Source of the DNA: Liolophura sinensis
Taxonomy: Eukaryota; Mollusca; Polyplacophora; Chitonida; Chitonidae
NCBI RefSeq assembly: GCF_032854445.1
Contig: NC_088298.1
Location: forward strand, 22,465,295-22,529,294
Reading direction: 5' to 3'
DNA: 64,000 bases
The number at the start of each line of letters is the position of its first letter. Positions within the stretch are counted from its first letter, which is position 1. The notes beneath the pieces are model-generated. The model had not been told where the DNA came from. It made no database searches and worked only from the letters and a program-made list of their open reading frames with translations. Positions 1 to 12,399 of the stretch are shown here, piece after piece. Made by a program: the position numbers and the translations under genes.

Positions 1-200
1 GCCTGGTTTCGGTATAATGTAACTGGGTGGGGTGTCATGTCTGGTGTCTTCGGCAGGATACAGCAGTTTAGCGACATGGACTGCCGCATGAAGACAATGT
101 ATATGCACACACTAATAATGACATCTCTTGCTCATGACTTTTCTTGCTCATACGACTGAAAAAATCTTAAATGCGACGTAAAAAGCTAAACCTGCTCACA
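1..200 (+). repeat. SINE family C, 3' part
   Basis: This matches part of the copy at 44 kb (shared TGACTGGGTGAGGTGTCATG-like block, then a CTTCGGCA block) and ends in a tail resembling that of SINE family B (GACTGAAAAA...GCGACGT). The 5' part lies outside the window. Confidence 0.6.
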
Positions 201-900
201 TATAGCTATCTAATAGAGGTCATATATACACAATTTGAATCGATGCAGAAAAGGTACTGTATAACCAACCGCAGTATGAATAGTTCTCACAGAAAGAAAG
301 AGCAAACCGAATTGATCTCTGACGTTTCGCGAGACTTTTGACATCTGCAAACAACTAATGTCAGTTTTAATACTCCAAAGTTCAATGAACTACAACGGAA
401 TAATGGCAAAAGTTTTAATATCTTTTAGAACAGTGGTCGTGTGGGATTTCTGCTAAGTAAATAGTGAATAGAGCAATAGATATAGCTGGGTGCATCTGAG
501 GAGATTGGGATGAGCAATATCTCAGGACTGAATTAATCCAAACAGTTGTTATTGCGGACGCTGAATTACGGCTTTAAAATCGTCTGGATGTTAGAGGTAA
601 TCCTCACTTCCAAGCGAATCGTTAAACCACCGTTTCGAAGAAATGAGTTCATTAGTTTTGGGAGATTGCGTGAAGATAAAGCTGTCTACACGTAGAAAGA
701 TCATTATCGCTATGTTAAAATAACAGGTCATAGATCCATCCACCTTCCTCACTGTCACTCACAAACACGTTTGTGCTCAGCGGTTCTATGACAGTGCGAG
801 AATGCCATTGTAGACGTCCAGATATTTAATCATATAACCTACATGCATAGTTCTTAGCGCTGACACCTGGTTCAAATGCAAAACTAGTACTTCTGTCACA
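201..900. other. no gene seen
   Basis: AT-rich sequence without open frames of note, tandem repeats or recognised elements. Confidence 0.5.
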
Positions 901-1640
901 CCGGCCTCTTTGCATAGTTTTCGTCTTATTGTTTATTAAGTGTTTTGAGAAATTCTAGATCGATAACATCTAATACACTGGAGTTATTAGCGTACATTCA
1001 CCCAACTGTGCTTAAGTGCTAAAATGTTAAGCCGCGTGATGATAATATGCAGCTTGTAACAGTAATTTTTATGTTTTACACATTTTTGAACAGTTATAAT
1101 GTTAAACACAACATCAAGCAATGCTAATTTGACTCCTTGACCATTTGCCATCTTTCAGAGCTTGCCCTTGTTTTACCCTGTATGCCGTAGTCTTCATTTT
1201 GCATCCCTGTATGAACGGGGATTCTGCTGGTGGATAGAGCAGCCCCGAGGCCTGGGACCAGTTCCACAAAGATGTCGCACATGTACGATAATCGCACATA
1301 TAGGACATTGGTACGGTAATGGTGATGTACAAAAAATCAAACGACAAATGTAGGATAAAAAAAGTGTCGTACGGCGCATTGTGAAATTGGACCCAGGTCG
1401 CTTTGCATTGTTTTACTGTGAATAGATATTAAACGTGATGACGATACAATATTTTGAGTAATTCTAGACCAGTGAAGACCAGTGAATCGTACTAATTCTG
1501 CGTCAGCCATTCTGCCAGTTGCTAGATTTTAAGCATTTACATGACCATTTTAATGGATTAAGACCTTAATTGAGGTAAATTCACCAGAGGCTACTGGTGA
1601 CCAATTCAACGCTGTCATACACTCAGAGAACGTTTTGAAA
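900..1640 (+). repeat. two degraded copies of the dispersed pearl-like element
   Basis: About 905-1030 and 1375-1625 share blocks such as GTAATTCTAGA followed by GTGACGTCTAA-like sequence, and the later copy has GAGGTAAATT-CAC-AGAGGC. These match copies at 7.0, 37.8 and 39.3 kb. Neither copy here carries the 48-bp tandem end. Confidence 0.55.
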
Positions 1641-2515
1641 CATTGTCGAGCCTTTGATAGCTGGAGAGGAGACTAAACCTTGTGACCGTTTACCGTACAG
1701 TAAAACACTGACCAAGGTAAACTGACAAGAGGCCGGAATTCACCTGTTGTCTGTGATGGTAACAGGAATACATTTCAGATGTTTCGGGCTGTACTTTCAC
1801 ACCCAAAACACCCAAGATTGTTCTATCCGGAGATTCCACTTACCAGAACACATGTCCATTAAAGCCCGTGTAACTACATGAGTGCATGTAAATAATATTT
1901 ATTCCTGCATTGGATCATTGCCTTAATTAAAGGAGAGCCAATGGACTTCTTAAAATAAGGTCCAAGTATCTTGTCATCTGATATCACGTGACTCGTACAT
2001 TGCCAGTATCGTGCCAAGATTGCGATTGACACGATAAATAATGAAGCGATATAATAACACGTAGGAACCCGAACACACCGACATAACAACCGTTATTTCT
2101 CATGCAAGTAGATGTGCTTGACTCAGCTACAGAACCGTTTGTTTGCGTTAACGGACAGATAATGAAAGTGCCCTGGATCGTCTTTGACACGGCTAAGCAC
2201 CCGATTCATTACCATTACGTTTAATTAAATGATGATTCATTACTGACAGGCGCAGATTGGCTCACGCGATGGAATAAAACCTCGAACATCCCGGCTTGTG
2301 TAGACTGATACTTGATCTGATCTGACTATTAGCTAAAGTAGCTGGAGATGCTCTCGCAATAGTGTTATTTTGGTTAGAGACTATGTTCCGGCGAATAACA
2401 GGTCTTCTCAAAGATTAATTCCTAATGAGAAATAAAATACGAAGGAATTATTTTCACGATGGATGTGCGTAAGACAAAACTGAGACATGTGTACTCTCTT
2501 TGGTGGTACATCACT
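1641..2515. other. no gene seen
   Basis: Unassigned sequence between the dispersed element and the 56-bp array. Only short open frames occur, with no splice-bounded candidate. Confidence 0.5.
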
Positions 2516-2519
2516 AAAG

Positions 2520-3100
2520 AAGGCAGTACCGTGTGAAGAATTGGTTTCTGGTCATGACCCATCAGACAACCAAAGAGGACAGCACCGTGTGAAGAATTGC
2601 TTTCTGGTCATGACTATCAGACAACCAAAGAAGACAGCACCGTGTGAAGAATTGGTTTCTGGTCATGACCCATCAGACAACCAAAGAGGACAGCACCGTG
2701 TGAAGAATTGGTTTCTGGTCATGGCCCATCAGACAACCAAAGAGGACAGCACCGTGTGAAGAATTGGTTTCTGGTCATGACCCATCAGATAACCAAAGAG
2801 GACAGCACCGTGTGAAAAATTGGTTTCTGGTCATGACCCATCAGACAACCAAAGAGGACAGCACCTTGAGAAGAATTGGTTTCTGGTCATGACCCATCAG
2901 ACAACCAAAGAGGACAGCACCGTGTGAAGAATTGGTTTCTGGTCATGGCCCTCAGACAACCAAAGAGGACAGCACCGTGTGAAAAATTGGTTTCTGGTCA
3001 TGACCCATCAGACAACCAAAGAGGACAGCGCCGTGTGAAGAATTGGTTTCTGGTCATTCACAGCCAATCAGACAACCAAAGAGGACATCGCCGTGTGAAA
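2520..3100 (+). repeat. minisatellite, 56-bp unit, about 10 copies
   Basis: The unit contains GTGTGAAGAATTGGTTTCTG and CAGACAACCAAAGAGGACAG. Copies are nearly identical in the middle and decay to the right (about 3060-3140). Open frames across it are a consequence of the repeat. Confidence 0.95.
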
Positions 3101-3140
3101 ACTGGTATATGTATCTGGTCACTCATAACCAAAGAGTAAG

Positions 3141-5757
3141 ACAGGGCAGTGTAGATATGGGCTAAATGCTCAAATTATCTGGTTATCCATAATCCCTCAG
3201 GTATACACGTATGAACTGAATCCCCTTTTATAACTACGTTCTTGTTTGGATGTAAGTCTTTCATCCCACATAAACCCGGGGCTGGGGGACGGGAAGATGT
3301 GTGAGCTTCCGTGAGCGATTGTTCTAAATACTATTGTCGCGACATTATCCGGAACTGTCGATTGCCACTGGCTGAGCAGGCGGGTAAAAGTGTTGACATA
3401 CACTTGGGACTGGCCTTCTATTTGATAAGCACTGTAGGCGTAACATAGTTATCCGCGTGTGGAGAAGGTTATATGAGGATTTAAAAACTGGGTGTACAAT
3501 TTTAACCGTGAGGTGCAGACGAAGGGTTAAAATTTCACACCCAGTGTTTAAATCCCCCATACACCGTTCCCCCATATCCACGAACACGTGGATAACTTAT
3601 AACATTCCCCATTGCGGTAATTAAATTAGATTCCTTTAAGCTTTGAAACAAAATCTAAATTTAATCTAAATTGAAATCCTGTGATTTTAAGACTATAACT
3701 GTTTCCATCACCAGCAAACTTTTTCATCCCAATTTTACACAGAACTTTTTAAAAACGTTTTTTGCAGGGAAGCGTTTTTTCAAGGTTGTGCCGAAAGTGG
3801 AGGTTGTAATTACTTAGTGTTAGCAGCAGATTTCTTTTGACGAAATGACGTATGAGTATCAGATTTCATACTTGCAGGTCACGGTGTAAGCAGTGTCTCA
3901 CAGATCTCGTCAAATGATCGGAATTAATTTTGCAAAGTACGGTTTTAACATTTTCCACGCATATTTATACATTCTAGCATGTCCTGAAGTTAACCATAAA
4001 CTGATTGCCATGTTCTCAAAGGGCAATTTCCGATGGAAGTTTGCAGGTTTTTGTCATTTATTCATGTGGTTTAATTTTCCAGGTTCCGAACAAAAATGCA
4101 TTAAGATGGCTATCATGTTTTCTGGAAAGATTAAATGAGCAACGATCGATTAACATCCAGAAAAAGAACAATATCAAAAATGTTAACCGCCTACTTTACG
4201 GCCAAAGAGAGCAATTGCAAATGGCATTTCAAACCTAGGCAATTGTACAGAAGTGAATACGAAATATTCAAGCTGTAACCATGTAATCCTTGGCAGAGTG
4301 AGAGCGGGTGTTTCCAGATATGACATTTTACTTATGTATCCATCCACGTGTCTATTTACGTGTCCAGTAAATTCCCAACGCTTTTAACGAGTTGTCCAGT
4401 ACGTGTTCAACTCTTCACAGTGTTGAAAATCACCCATGCCTTCTCATCTGCATTACCCATGTCTGTCTATTTTTTTTCATTTTCAATGTTCTCATTATCA
4501 CATCGAAAACCATTCACTGGCTCGTGTTTTAAACTTGTTCCCTCCATGATATGGCTGAGAAATTGCCGATGTGGCATTAAGCCATAATCATTTATTCATT
4601 CATCCATTCATACCTCTGCTTTACAGAACCTCATCCACATTTGCCATGGACAGTAGATTATACATTTTGTACGTGCCAGGCAGGCAGCAATTCTTGCAAC
4701 GATAAATTACATCTTAATATCCTCTCTCAAAGGCGAAATGTCCTAGTTTACTTTTTTTCTCTCTGACAGATCGTTTTCTGCAAACCTCTTTGGTCCGTGG
4801 TGCCAAAAAAAAAATACTTTCATTATCAGACCATTGATCGGAATGGAGCCCCAATCAACCTTGTCATGGGGGGTCTTTACCGAGATGACCATTCGTCTTC
4901 CGTAATGTTTAACAGGCCGTACTCAAAATCCAGCTGGTTTAGAAATTAAAAAAAAACATCAGGCCAATGAGTTGTACATTCTGTTAGTTCTGTTTTGAGA
5001 CATCGATTTTTATTCAAAGGTTAACCCACCACGCGCAAGGGTTCAACAAGCATATCAACATGTCGTCAGTTGCTTTCATTGTAAATTACTGTCGTAAATG
5101 CCTTAACTTAATGGGTCCAGTTAGACAACACAATAATACTGTTCTATCGATAGCGGGTATTTCAAACTTATTATCGCATGATCAACACATACACGAAAAC
5201 AGAATGTATTACTCTACCAAAAGCATATCCCTCTGATTCATATAGACCCCATTTAGTGGAATACAAATCCTTAGTATTGTCACCAACGCCTCTACGATCA
5301 GAGCGATGGGAGGAATCTACAAGAGCTATTCGCCCAAAGAAAAGAACACGTTTCCTGCATGAAACAAAGTACTTCTTTGGATAACCCATACCTGTATTTT
5401 GGCAATTTACGTAAATTGACACTCATTATTGTGATAACAAGCGGATGAGGGAAACGAAATTGGTCATTCAAACTGCCAGATACAGACAGACCTGTAACAA
5501 GATGGAAAAGGTCGAAATGCTTTTAAAGATCCATATTCTTATAGTGCTAGTGGATTGTCACGATTGCAAGCTTTATTACAATGGTAGTTGTTTAAAGTTT
5601 TTTACCTTAAAGCGAAGTGTACGATTCATGATGTGGATCTCTTAATTGTCAGCATTTATAGCAGTAATTTACTTTCTTGGGTTGGACAAGCTATTGTTTG
5701 GATTTTCTTGGATTTTCCAATGAGTCAAATGCATTCGTATGAGTTTCTTCTCACCAT
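3141..5757. other. no gene seen
   Basis: Unassigned, AT-rich. Open frames of 60-80 codons occur but lack splice signals or recognisable motifs. Confidence 0.45.
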
Positions 5758-5900
5758 AATAATGGCTACCGTCGTATGAATAAAATATTTTTGAGTACGG
5801 CCGTCACCGGTGTGGTGGAAGGAAACAAAACAGAGCCCGTGGCGAAAACCACGACCATCTGGCAGGCCTCCCCACATTCGAGTGGAGAGGAAGCTAGCAT
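5758..5900. repeat. two SINE A fragments in head-to-head inverted arrangement
   Basis: 5758-5800 is the plus-strand 3' end of SINE A (ACCGTCGTATGAATAAAAT...GAGTACGG). It is followed at 5812-5915 by the minus-strand body (GGTGGAAGGAAAC...GGAAGCTAGCATGA). The polarity switches at about 5805. Confidence 0.7.
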
Positions 5901-5915
5901 GAAATTGGTATGAAC

Positions 5916-7015
5916 TCACGGTGTAAGTAAGAGTGTTTAATTTGTCATCCGACTTTCAACAAGAGACGCTCGTATATAGCCACTTTCATGTCGGTGGTAC
6001 GTTAAAGCGTCCAGAAAAAGGATTCGTTTTCGGCGAATTCTAACCAGCTGTCAGTTGCGAACCGTATGCAAATATACACATTAAGTAGAGATAACATTTC
6101 ACATAATGTCGAATGTGCCACGCGACACATTGCTTGGTACATATACTTCCGGAGTAATATACGGTTTGGCTGTTTATTTCTGCAAGCAAACATTTGAGCT
6201 TCTTTACTAGTTTGACTTTTATTTTTATAATTTATATACTTGTAAAATTCCTCGGGATTTCCTTTAGCGTAAAAGGTGCTGTTTCACAAAGATTGCAAAT
6301 ATCAATTTTGCTATTAAAATCTATTACATTCCTATGTCACGCAACAATCAGACACGACTTCATTCATACACAGGGTTGAAATATACCTAGGTCAACTGAC
6401 TCAGCTTGCCGTTCATTGGTCTAAATTCCTTGAAACAGCATGCAATCATTCTGGATTGTCCAGTTGCGACATTTTACGTTAAACATTACAAAGATATGTT
6501 CTTAAATTACTGCATGCTAGACACTTAGGACACCCTGACAATATCTTTGAAAAAAGCAGTTTTACCTTTGAACGTAGCGTGATGGGTCTAATCTTGACTA
6601 AGCTACTTGGCGCCTTCCATGGAAATCGATTGTTTATCATCTCTACCTATACCGATTGGACTTTGCCTCCATTTCTTGTCAACACTCCTAATTGACAGCA
6701 TAATTGCTAAAAAAAATTACTGCCATTTTAATTTAGACTCGCAAAATTCCAAAGGTTAATGGCGGAAAGCCAACACTTCTCTACACCGAAAATTGCTCCC
6801 TGGGCAACATTTTATTTCTTAATTAAAGCTTGTGGCCCCTGGTCCGAGGACTGAAGAGACAATTTGAGATCATATCAGTGTCATGGTGGGTCTTTTTTTC
6901 TTTCCCGTGGGGATATAGGCGTCAAAACAGACATTCGTTATACCAGCCGTGAAATAAAATGGACTTCCGGGTAAATAATCGCAAGGCAAGTGCAAGAGTA
7001 TAAAGTGTGTAGTCA
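5916..7015. other. no gene seen
   Basis: No repeat array or exon candidate recognised. A hydrophobic open stretch at 6194 starts with TTG, not ATG, and has no donor. Confidence 0.45.
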
Positions 7016-7216
7016 TATAGCTAAGTCAATATTACTAAATTTCAGTAATTGTTGACCCGTGAGGTCTAATAAATGTTGCAATTGCCATTACTGCATTCGT
7101 AATTCTAGCTTAAGTCATGGTGCTAGGGTGCGTGTAATTTATGCATTTACAGGAACAGGAAGAGTAAAGCCCTAACTGAGGTAAATTGACCAGAGGCCGT
7201 ATTTTCCAGGTTACAT
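7016..7216 (+). repeat. pearl-like dispersed element, body
   Basis: Conserved body with the blocks GTCATGGTGCTAGGG and GAGGTAAATTGACCAGAGGC, leading directly into the 48-bp array. Other copies are near 1.4, 9.0, 13.4, 23.2, 37.8 and 39.4 kb. Confidence 0.75.
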
Positions 7217-7835
7217 TTGCCAGCTATCACACTGACGTCGCTGTTCTGGTTATCTCTCTATGCTGTACGTCTATTACACAGTCGTCGCAGCTCTGGTTTT
7301 ACTCTCTGTGATGTACGTCTATCACACTGTCGTCCCTGCTCTGGTTTTACTCTCTATGCTATACGTCTATCACACTGTCGCCGCTGCTCTGGGTTTTACT
7401 CTTTATGCCGTACGTCTAACACACTGTCGTTGCTGCTCTGGTTTTACTCTCTATGCTGTATGTCTATCACACTGTCGACGTTGCTCTGGTTTTACTCTCT
7501 ATGCTGCACGTCTGTTCTCTGATTATACTCTCCACGTACGTCTATCACACTGTCGTCGCTGCTGTGGTTGTACTCTCCATGCTGTACGTCTATTGCACTG
7601 ACGTCGCTGCTCTGGTTTTACTCTCCATGTTGTACGTCTATTAAACTGTCGTCACTGCTCTGTTTATACTCTTTATGCTGTACGTCTGTCACACTGTCGT
7701 CGATGCTCTGTTTTTTCTCTCCATGCTGCACGTCTATCACACTGTCGTCGCTGTTCTGGTTTTACTCTCTATGCTGTACGTCTATCACACTGTCGTCGCT
7801 GCTCTGGTTTTACTCTTTGTGATGTACGTCTTTAT
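7217..7835 (+). repeat. 48-bp minisatellite at the end of a pearl-like element, about 13 copies
   Basis: The unit includes TCTATCACACTGTCGTCGCT and GCTCTGGTTTTACTCTCTAT. The period of 48 is a multiple of three, so frames stay open and encode a spurious 16-residue repeat. Confidence 0.93.
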
Positions 7836-7959
7836 TTATAAAGTACGAAACTAGGGCGGATTCAGACAGAGACCAAACGTGAACTGTTTTCATTGATGCT
7901 GGAAAGACACACGGAATGTTCTAGGCGAATGAGAGAAATCAGTATTCAAGTCGTGTACC

Positions 7960-8110
7960 ATGCTAACATATAATTTGTCAATAATCAAAATATGTTTTCA
8001 GTTGGGCTATTATTGCTAGTGTTCACATATCCTACTGGCGATCAAATTCAACACGATGAATATACATTCTCTAGCTTCTGGTAAAGCAGAATTAAACACA
8101 GTGATGCTAG
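7960..8110 (+). repeat. dispersed repeat shared with 44.79-44.95 kb
   Basis: It aligns by eye with 44790-44950 over about 150 bases (shared AATTCAACAC-ATGAATATAC). The signal-peptide-like frame starting at 7992 falls in this repeat and is not counted as a gene. Confidence 0.6.
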
Positions 8111-8245
8111 AAAGCGAGACATGTACACCCCTTCGGTATATTATTATCCATATAAGAATAATGTACAATGTCAAAATTGAGACTATCCCTGTTGTCGTAA
8201 AGTCGGCAGGGCAGGAAACCGAGCTGCCTGTGTTCAAATATACCC

Positions 8246-8602
8246 GCCCCAATAACACTGTTGATCGAGCGTCCGCTTCGGGGGTGGTAGATCCAGGGTC
8301 AATCCTGGGTCGAGTCACACCTAAGACCTTAAATGAGGAAGTTGTAACTTCCTCGCTTGGCGTTTAGCGTGAAGCGCATAGTGCAACAACTGGTTGACCC
8401 ATATCAGTATAATGGCTCGGGCGGGGCGGCTTACTTGCCTTCGGTAAGGCGTCTCAGTGAAGCAGCACTGGATGAAAGAGCGGTGGGAATCCGTCCTCCA
8501 ACAAGGAGGCGCATTACATGTACTCTAAGGATTCCTTCGTCGTCATATGACTGAAAAATTGTTAAGTACGACGTTAAATCCCAAGCACTCACTCACTCAC
8601 TC
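8246..8602 (+). repeat. SINE family B, near full length
   Basis: tRNA-like head (TGATCGAGCGTCCGCTTCGG with a GGGTCGAGTC B-box-like stretch), body, then the tail GTACGACGTTAAATCCCAAG and CACTCA repeats. Four other copies in this window are at 40.4, 45.3, 47.05 and 55.8 kb. Confidence 0.88.
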
Positions 8603-8994
8603 CGTATACAAATAAATGTCCAAATAAGATGTACTATCTGGAGAGTTTGTGGCTTCCTTTAAATCGAGCGAAAGTGGATATATACCATATCACCATATCG
8701 TTTAGTGAATGAGAAAGATTGAGCCTGATGAAGATTTTTAATAATTTCTGCTTTAAGTCGCATTTAAACGATAACAAGTATAGGTCATCCAAAGGTCTGG
8801 GGGACACAATTTGCACCCATCGGAATATCTATATATTTTTCGGAAATGGTTTCACATGGATGTATCACATAGATGTTATTAACGAGAAACTCAAGCAACT
8901 TGATGAAAAATGAAACATCCCAAGAAAAGTAACCCTTGTATGTAATGGAACCGAAGAACGCCTTGCTACAAAACTTAAGCTTTTACACGAACAT

Positions 8995-9290
8995 TTAGAA
9001 TTAAACCCTACCTGGGGTAAATTAACAAGAGGCGATATTTCATCGGTTACGTGTGACCATTTGTGTGTCAGGTATCACGCTGTCGACGCAGCTCTGGTTT
9101 TACTCTCTATGCTGTACGTCTAGCACACTGTCGACGCAGCTCTGGTTTTACTCTCCATGCTGTTCGTCTATCACACTGTAATGGCTGCTCTGAGTTTTAC
9201 TCTCTATGCTGTACGTCTATCACACTCTCGACGCAGCTCCTGGTTTTACTCTCTATGCTCTCTATAACTCTTTTATTATATTGTTGCTTT
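8995..9290 (+). repeat. pearl-like element with short 48-bp array (about 4 copies)
   Basis: The body (GGGTAAATTAACAAGAGGCG, GTGTGACCATTTG) runs into about four units of the same 48-bp repeat as at 7.2 kb. It is an independent copy of the same compound structure. Confidence 0.85.
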
Positions 9291-11819
9291 TCCCAGTCAT
9301 TTCAATTAGTTAAAATTCTGCTGGGGACCATTCTCATCATAGTGGCGGGGGACCTCGTCGATGTTGTGTAACATTGCGCAGAGGGGACAATGTTCTAGGC
9401 AAACCGTTTCCAAGTTCAAACGGAGCCGGCTTTGGCTACATAGTTGAGGTGCTTACCCAATAGCTAAGTTACAAAAGACATTTGTTCCACATCGCTCTCA
9501 CAATGACAATTTTCGAGGTTCCCCTGCTTCCATTGTTCTCGAAATCTCACAGACAATAAGCGGTCCGTGATGCTCTATCGTGAAGTCGTACATAAAGTTC
9601 TCGGGAGATTATTTGTCTCTCACCACAGTGGCATATGATGTACACGTGGGAAAGTCCACCAGGGATCGGTCAAAGAAATCAGATATTAAGTAACAAGTGA
9701 CATTTTCCGATAGTGTAGATACTGATAATGATGAATGTTGGAATGTGTCCGAAAATTCCTTTGGCATTCATGAAAATATATATCCTTGATTCTATACCGC
9801 CCACTAAGCATTTGAATTATTTGATACGATTCTGTCAATCATTATTTAAAGGTTAGTGGCCTACAGCATAAAATATAGTTCTTTTCAATTCTATGTACAA
9901 TTTTCTAAGATTATATGTGTTAAAAGCATGCCTGTGGTTTCTGAAGTTTGGCCGTATGTTTTGTTTTCTATTTTTAATGTTTTCCAGATAGTATCGAAAA
10001 CAATTGCTGTCTCTTGATTAAAATATTGTCAGAATATTACGACTGAGTAAAGCTTGCACCGATCCCGAGCACCTGAGCAAAACAGCGCGAGCTTGACTTG
10101 AAGAATTGATTTTATTGATTAGTGGCATGACAGTCGCGGCGAGTAAGTGCTTTAAAGTTATCGCCTAGCGATCATGATTGGCTGATTTTTGGTCGGGCTA
10201 AAAATTCACAAATCATCGTAAAAGGATGGTAAGAGATGAATCACCATGTACAACTAGTTGTCTGAAGCCAGTGCAAGCAATAAATTCAAGAATGACATGC
10301 GTGAACGGTTAGATTACCTGACCCGTTAGAAAGATGGGTGGAAATTCGTGAAAAATGGGTGCAGTATATGGCGTTCTTATTTATAAAATAGCGGACGAAA
10401 TCGAGTTGACTAGAGTGTTTATTGACTAGCCGACATTTCACATTTCTGTTTCTTCTTTTTTTTCAAATGTTTGAATGGCCTGTTGTTCAATTGTGAGTTA
10501 TGGATCAGTATTAAACTGTTGTTTTGCGACTGAAAATATGGCAGAAATGATTTATATTGTGATAGCAAAGCTGTTGCAATAACTCTGTATTTAGTAACCA
10601 ATTGAAATCATTGGGCGATGTTCCCTTGATCTCCTGTGCCAGCACACATAAATCCCCAGCTTGCCAACCCCACCTGTCTGCACTCTAACTAACGATTGTT
10701 AACTCACAACTTTACAGCGTTACAAACGTGGGACGAACATGACGGATATGACAAAGCAGTATTAATTTTTTTAAAAGTTATTTCTGACCGTCATTTGGTC
10801 CGCCCATTTATGTTTTTCTGGATCGTTCAGCGCGAAGAGAAATAGGCTGTTAGTGCAGATCCTTTCCCTGCTGGACTGTATTAAACACAAGGCGGACAAA
10901 ATGTCAACTTTGTAAACACTTTTACCTTGCTCGCAGAGGAAAATTACAAATATAGAGTATCTGAGGAGCTTATTAGGGGTGATGAACGGCGAAGAGCGTC
11001 GGCTGTGAGGTGGATGTGGATCCGACAGGATTTATGGGCTACATGTTACTCAAGGTGTTAATAACGTCGATATCCAAGCCTGTAGTGGAAATGGAGGCGT
11101 ATTCGTGCGCCCGCTCAGCGACCGCTAAGGACTAGGTTACGAGTAACCCTGACTGCTTGATCTAGATAATGATCAACATGTGCATCCTGGAATTGCCCGA
11201 TGGCGCTCTGTCATGGCTGTCAGAAACCCTCGAGACAAGGCTCTTCATCACCGGGTCGATCCTCTTCCGCCCAGGGACACCAGCTAATTCACCTCCCGGA
11301 CACAACTGCTATATATCTGTCCGTCGTTAGGTTACACTGTACGTTTTCCCAGGCAGGAGACTTTTACCCGAGGAATACACTCAAGCTTTGGGTTACCCAT
11401 AGCAAAGCGCCCTGAGCTCAAGGTTTCCGTTACCTGTCCATCAGAAGGGATTGGTTTAAAGCAGTACATAGTCTAGGCTTGTACCATGTTCCCATACTCT
11501 CGTGATTGTTCTTGGATTTATAGCACAAGTGATCTTGACCTCAAAGTGTAATTGCCACGTGCTTACGGGCGGCGCGGGGGTCAGGAAATTGTGTTAAGCT
11601 TGGTCTGGGCTTAGCCTTAATCTCAGATCAAATTCCTGAGCTAAGATGAAACTTTGACGACAACTTTGCTGGTTCATTAATGTGGACTGCCATCAGTGCC
11701 CATTGTAAGAGATTTTATCACGTGGTATTCGCGACTGATGTGGTCGTTGCCCTTTACCCACTGTTGTGATTTTTTTGATTCATTGATGTTCAAGAAGTTT
11801 ACACTTATAGTTCTTTTAA
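9291..11819. other. no gene seen
   Basis: Unassigned sequence with no splice-bounded exon or tandem array. Confidence 0.45.
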
Positions 11820-12086
11820 TTATTTATTTATTGATTTGATTGGTGTTTTACGCCGTACTCAAGAATATTTCACTTATGCGTCGGCGGCCAGCATTATGGT
11901 GAGAGGAAACAGGGCAGAGCCCAGGGGAAACCCACGACCATCCACAGGTTGCTCGCAGGCCTTTTCACGTACGGCCGAGGAGGAAGCCAGCATGAACTGG
12001 ACGAACTCACAGCGATCGCATTGGTGAGACGCTCCTGGGTCATTACGCTGCGCTAGCGAGCTAACCAACTGAGCCACGGAGGCCCC
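11820..12086 (-). repeat. SINE family A, full length
   Basis: On the minus strand it runs from the tRNA-like head (GGCCTCCGTGGCTCAGTTGG, ending at 12086) through the conserved body (block AATATTCTTGAGTACGGCG) to an AATAAAT tail at 11820. It is the best-preserved copy for defining the family here. Confidence 0.9.
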
Positions 12087-12149
12087 TCATTTATATGACG
12101 GCGGTTCAGGTTTATGGGCGGAGGGAACAGAAGTGTCCGGAGGAAACCA

Positions 12150-12335
12150 GCGACCTTCGTCAGATACCTGGCCAAACCACCGACCTTAGTCAGATACCTG
12201 GTCAAATCACCAACCCGCGTCAAATAGCTGGCCAACCCACCGACCTTCGTCAGATACCTGGCCATACCACCGACCTACGTCAGATACCTGGTCAAACCTC
12301 CGACCTGCGTCAGATACCTGGCCAAACCTCCTGTC
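12150..12335 (+). repeat. minisatellite, 30-bp unit, about 6 copies
   Basis: The unit is CGTCAGATACCTGGCCAAAC followed by CACCGACCTT. The period is a multiple of three, so both strands show repeat-encoded open frames. It abuts the head of the SINE A copy. Confidence 0.92.
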
Positions 12336-12399
12336 TTGAAGTTCTAGCCAAAAAAGGAAGAGATGAATTCGAACACGCGACTGACGGAAGCTTTTAAAA

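Noticed and set aside
2520-3100. Regularly spaced repeats resembling a CRISPR array
   Set aside because: The 56-bp units are contiguous, with no unique spacers; it is a minisatellite in a eukaryotic genome.
7217-7822. Hydrophobic Leu/Tyr/Ser-rich frames resembling membrane segments
   Set aside because: Encoded by the 48-bp minisatellite of the pearl-like element.
7992-8090. Signal-peptide-like start (MFSVGLLLLVFTYPTG) with a GTAAAG donor
   Set aside because: It falls in a dispersed repeat that is also present at 44.8 kb, its phase (2) does not fit the Ly6 exon at 18669, and a SINE follows directly.
8357-8554. Frames resembling a conserved protein at 8.36, 40.5 and 47.2 kb
   Set aside because: The similarity between these places is due to SINE family B; none is a gene.
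11830-12060. Repeated GVLRRTQEYFTYTxAASIMVGG frames at many places
   Set aside because: This peptide is the minus-strand translation of the SINE A tail and recurs wherever that SINE does.
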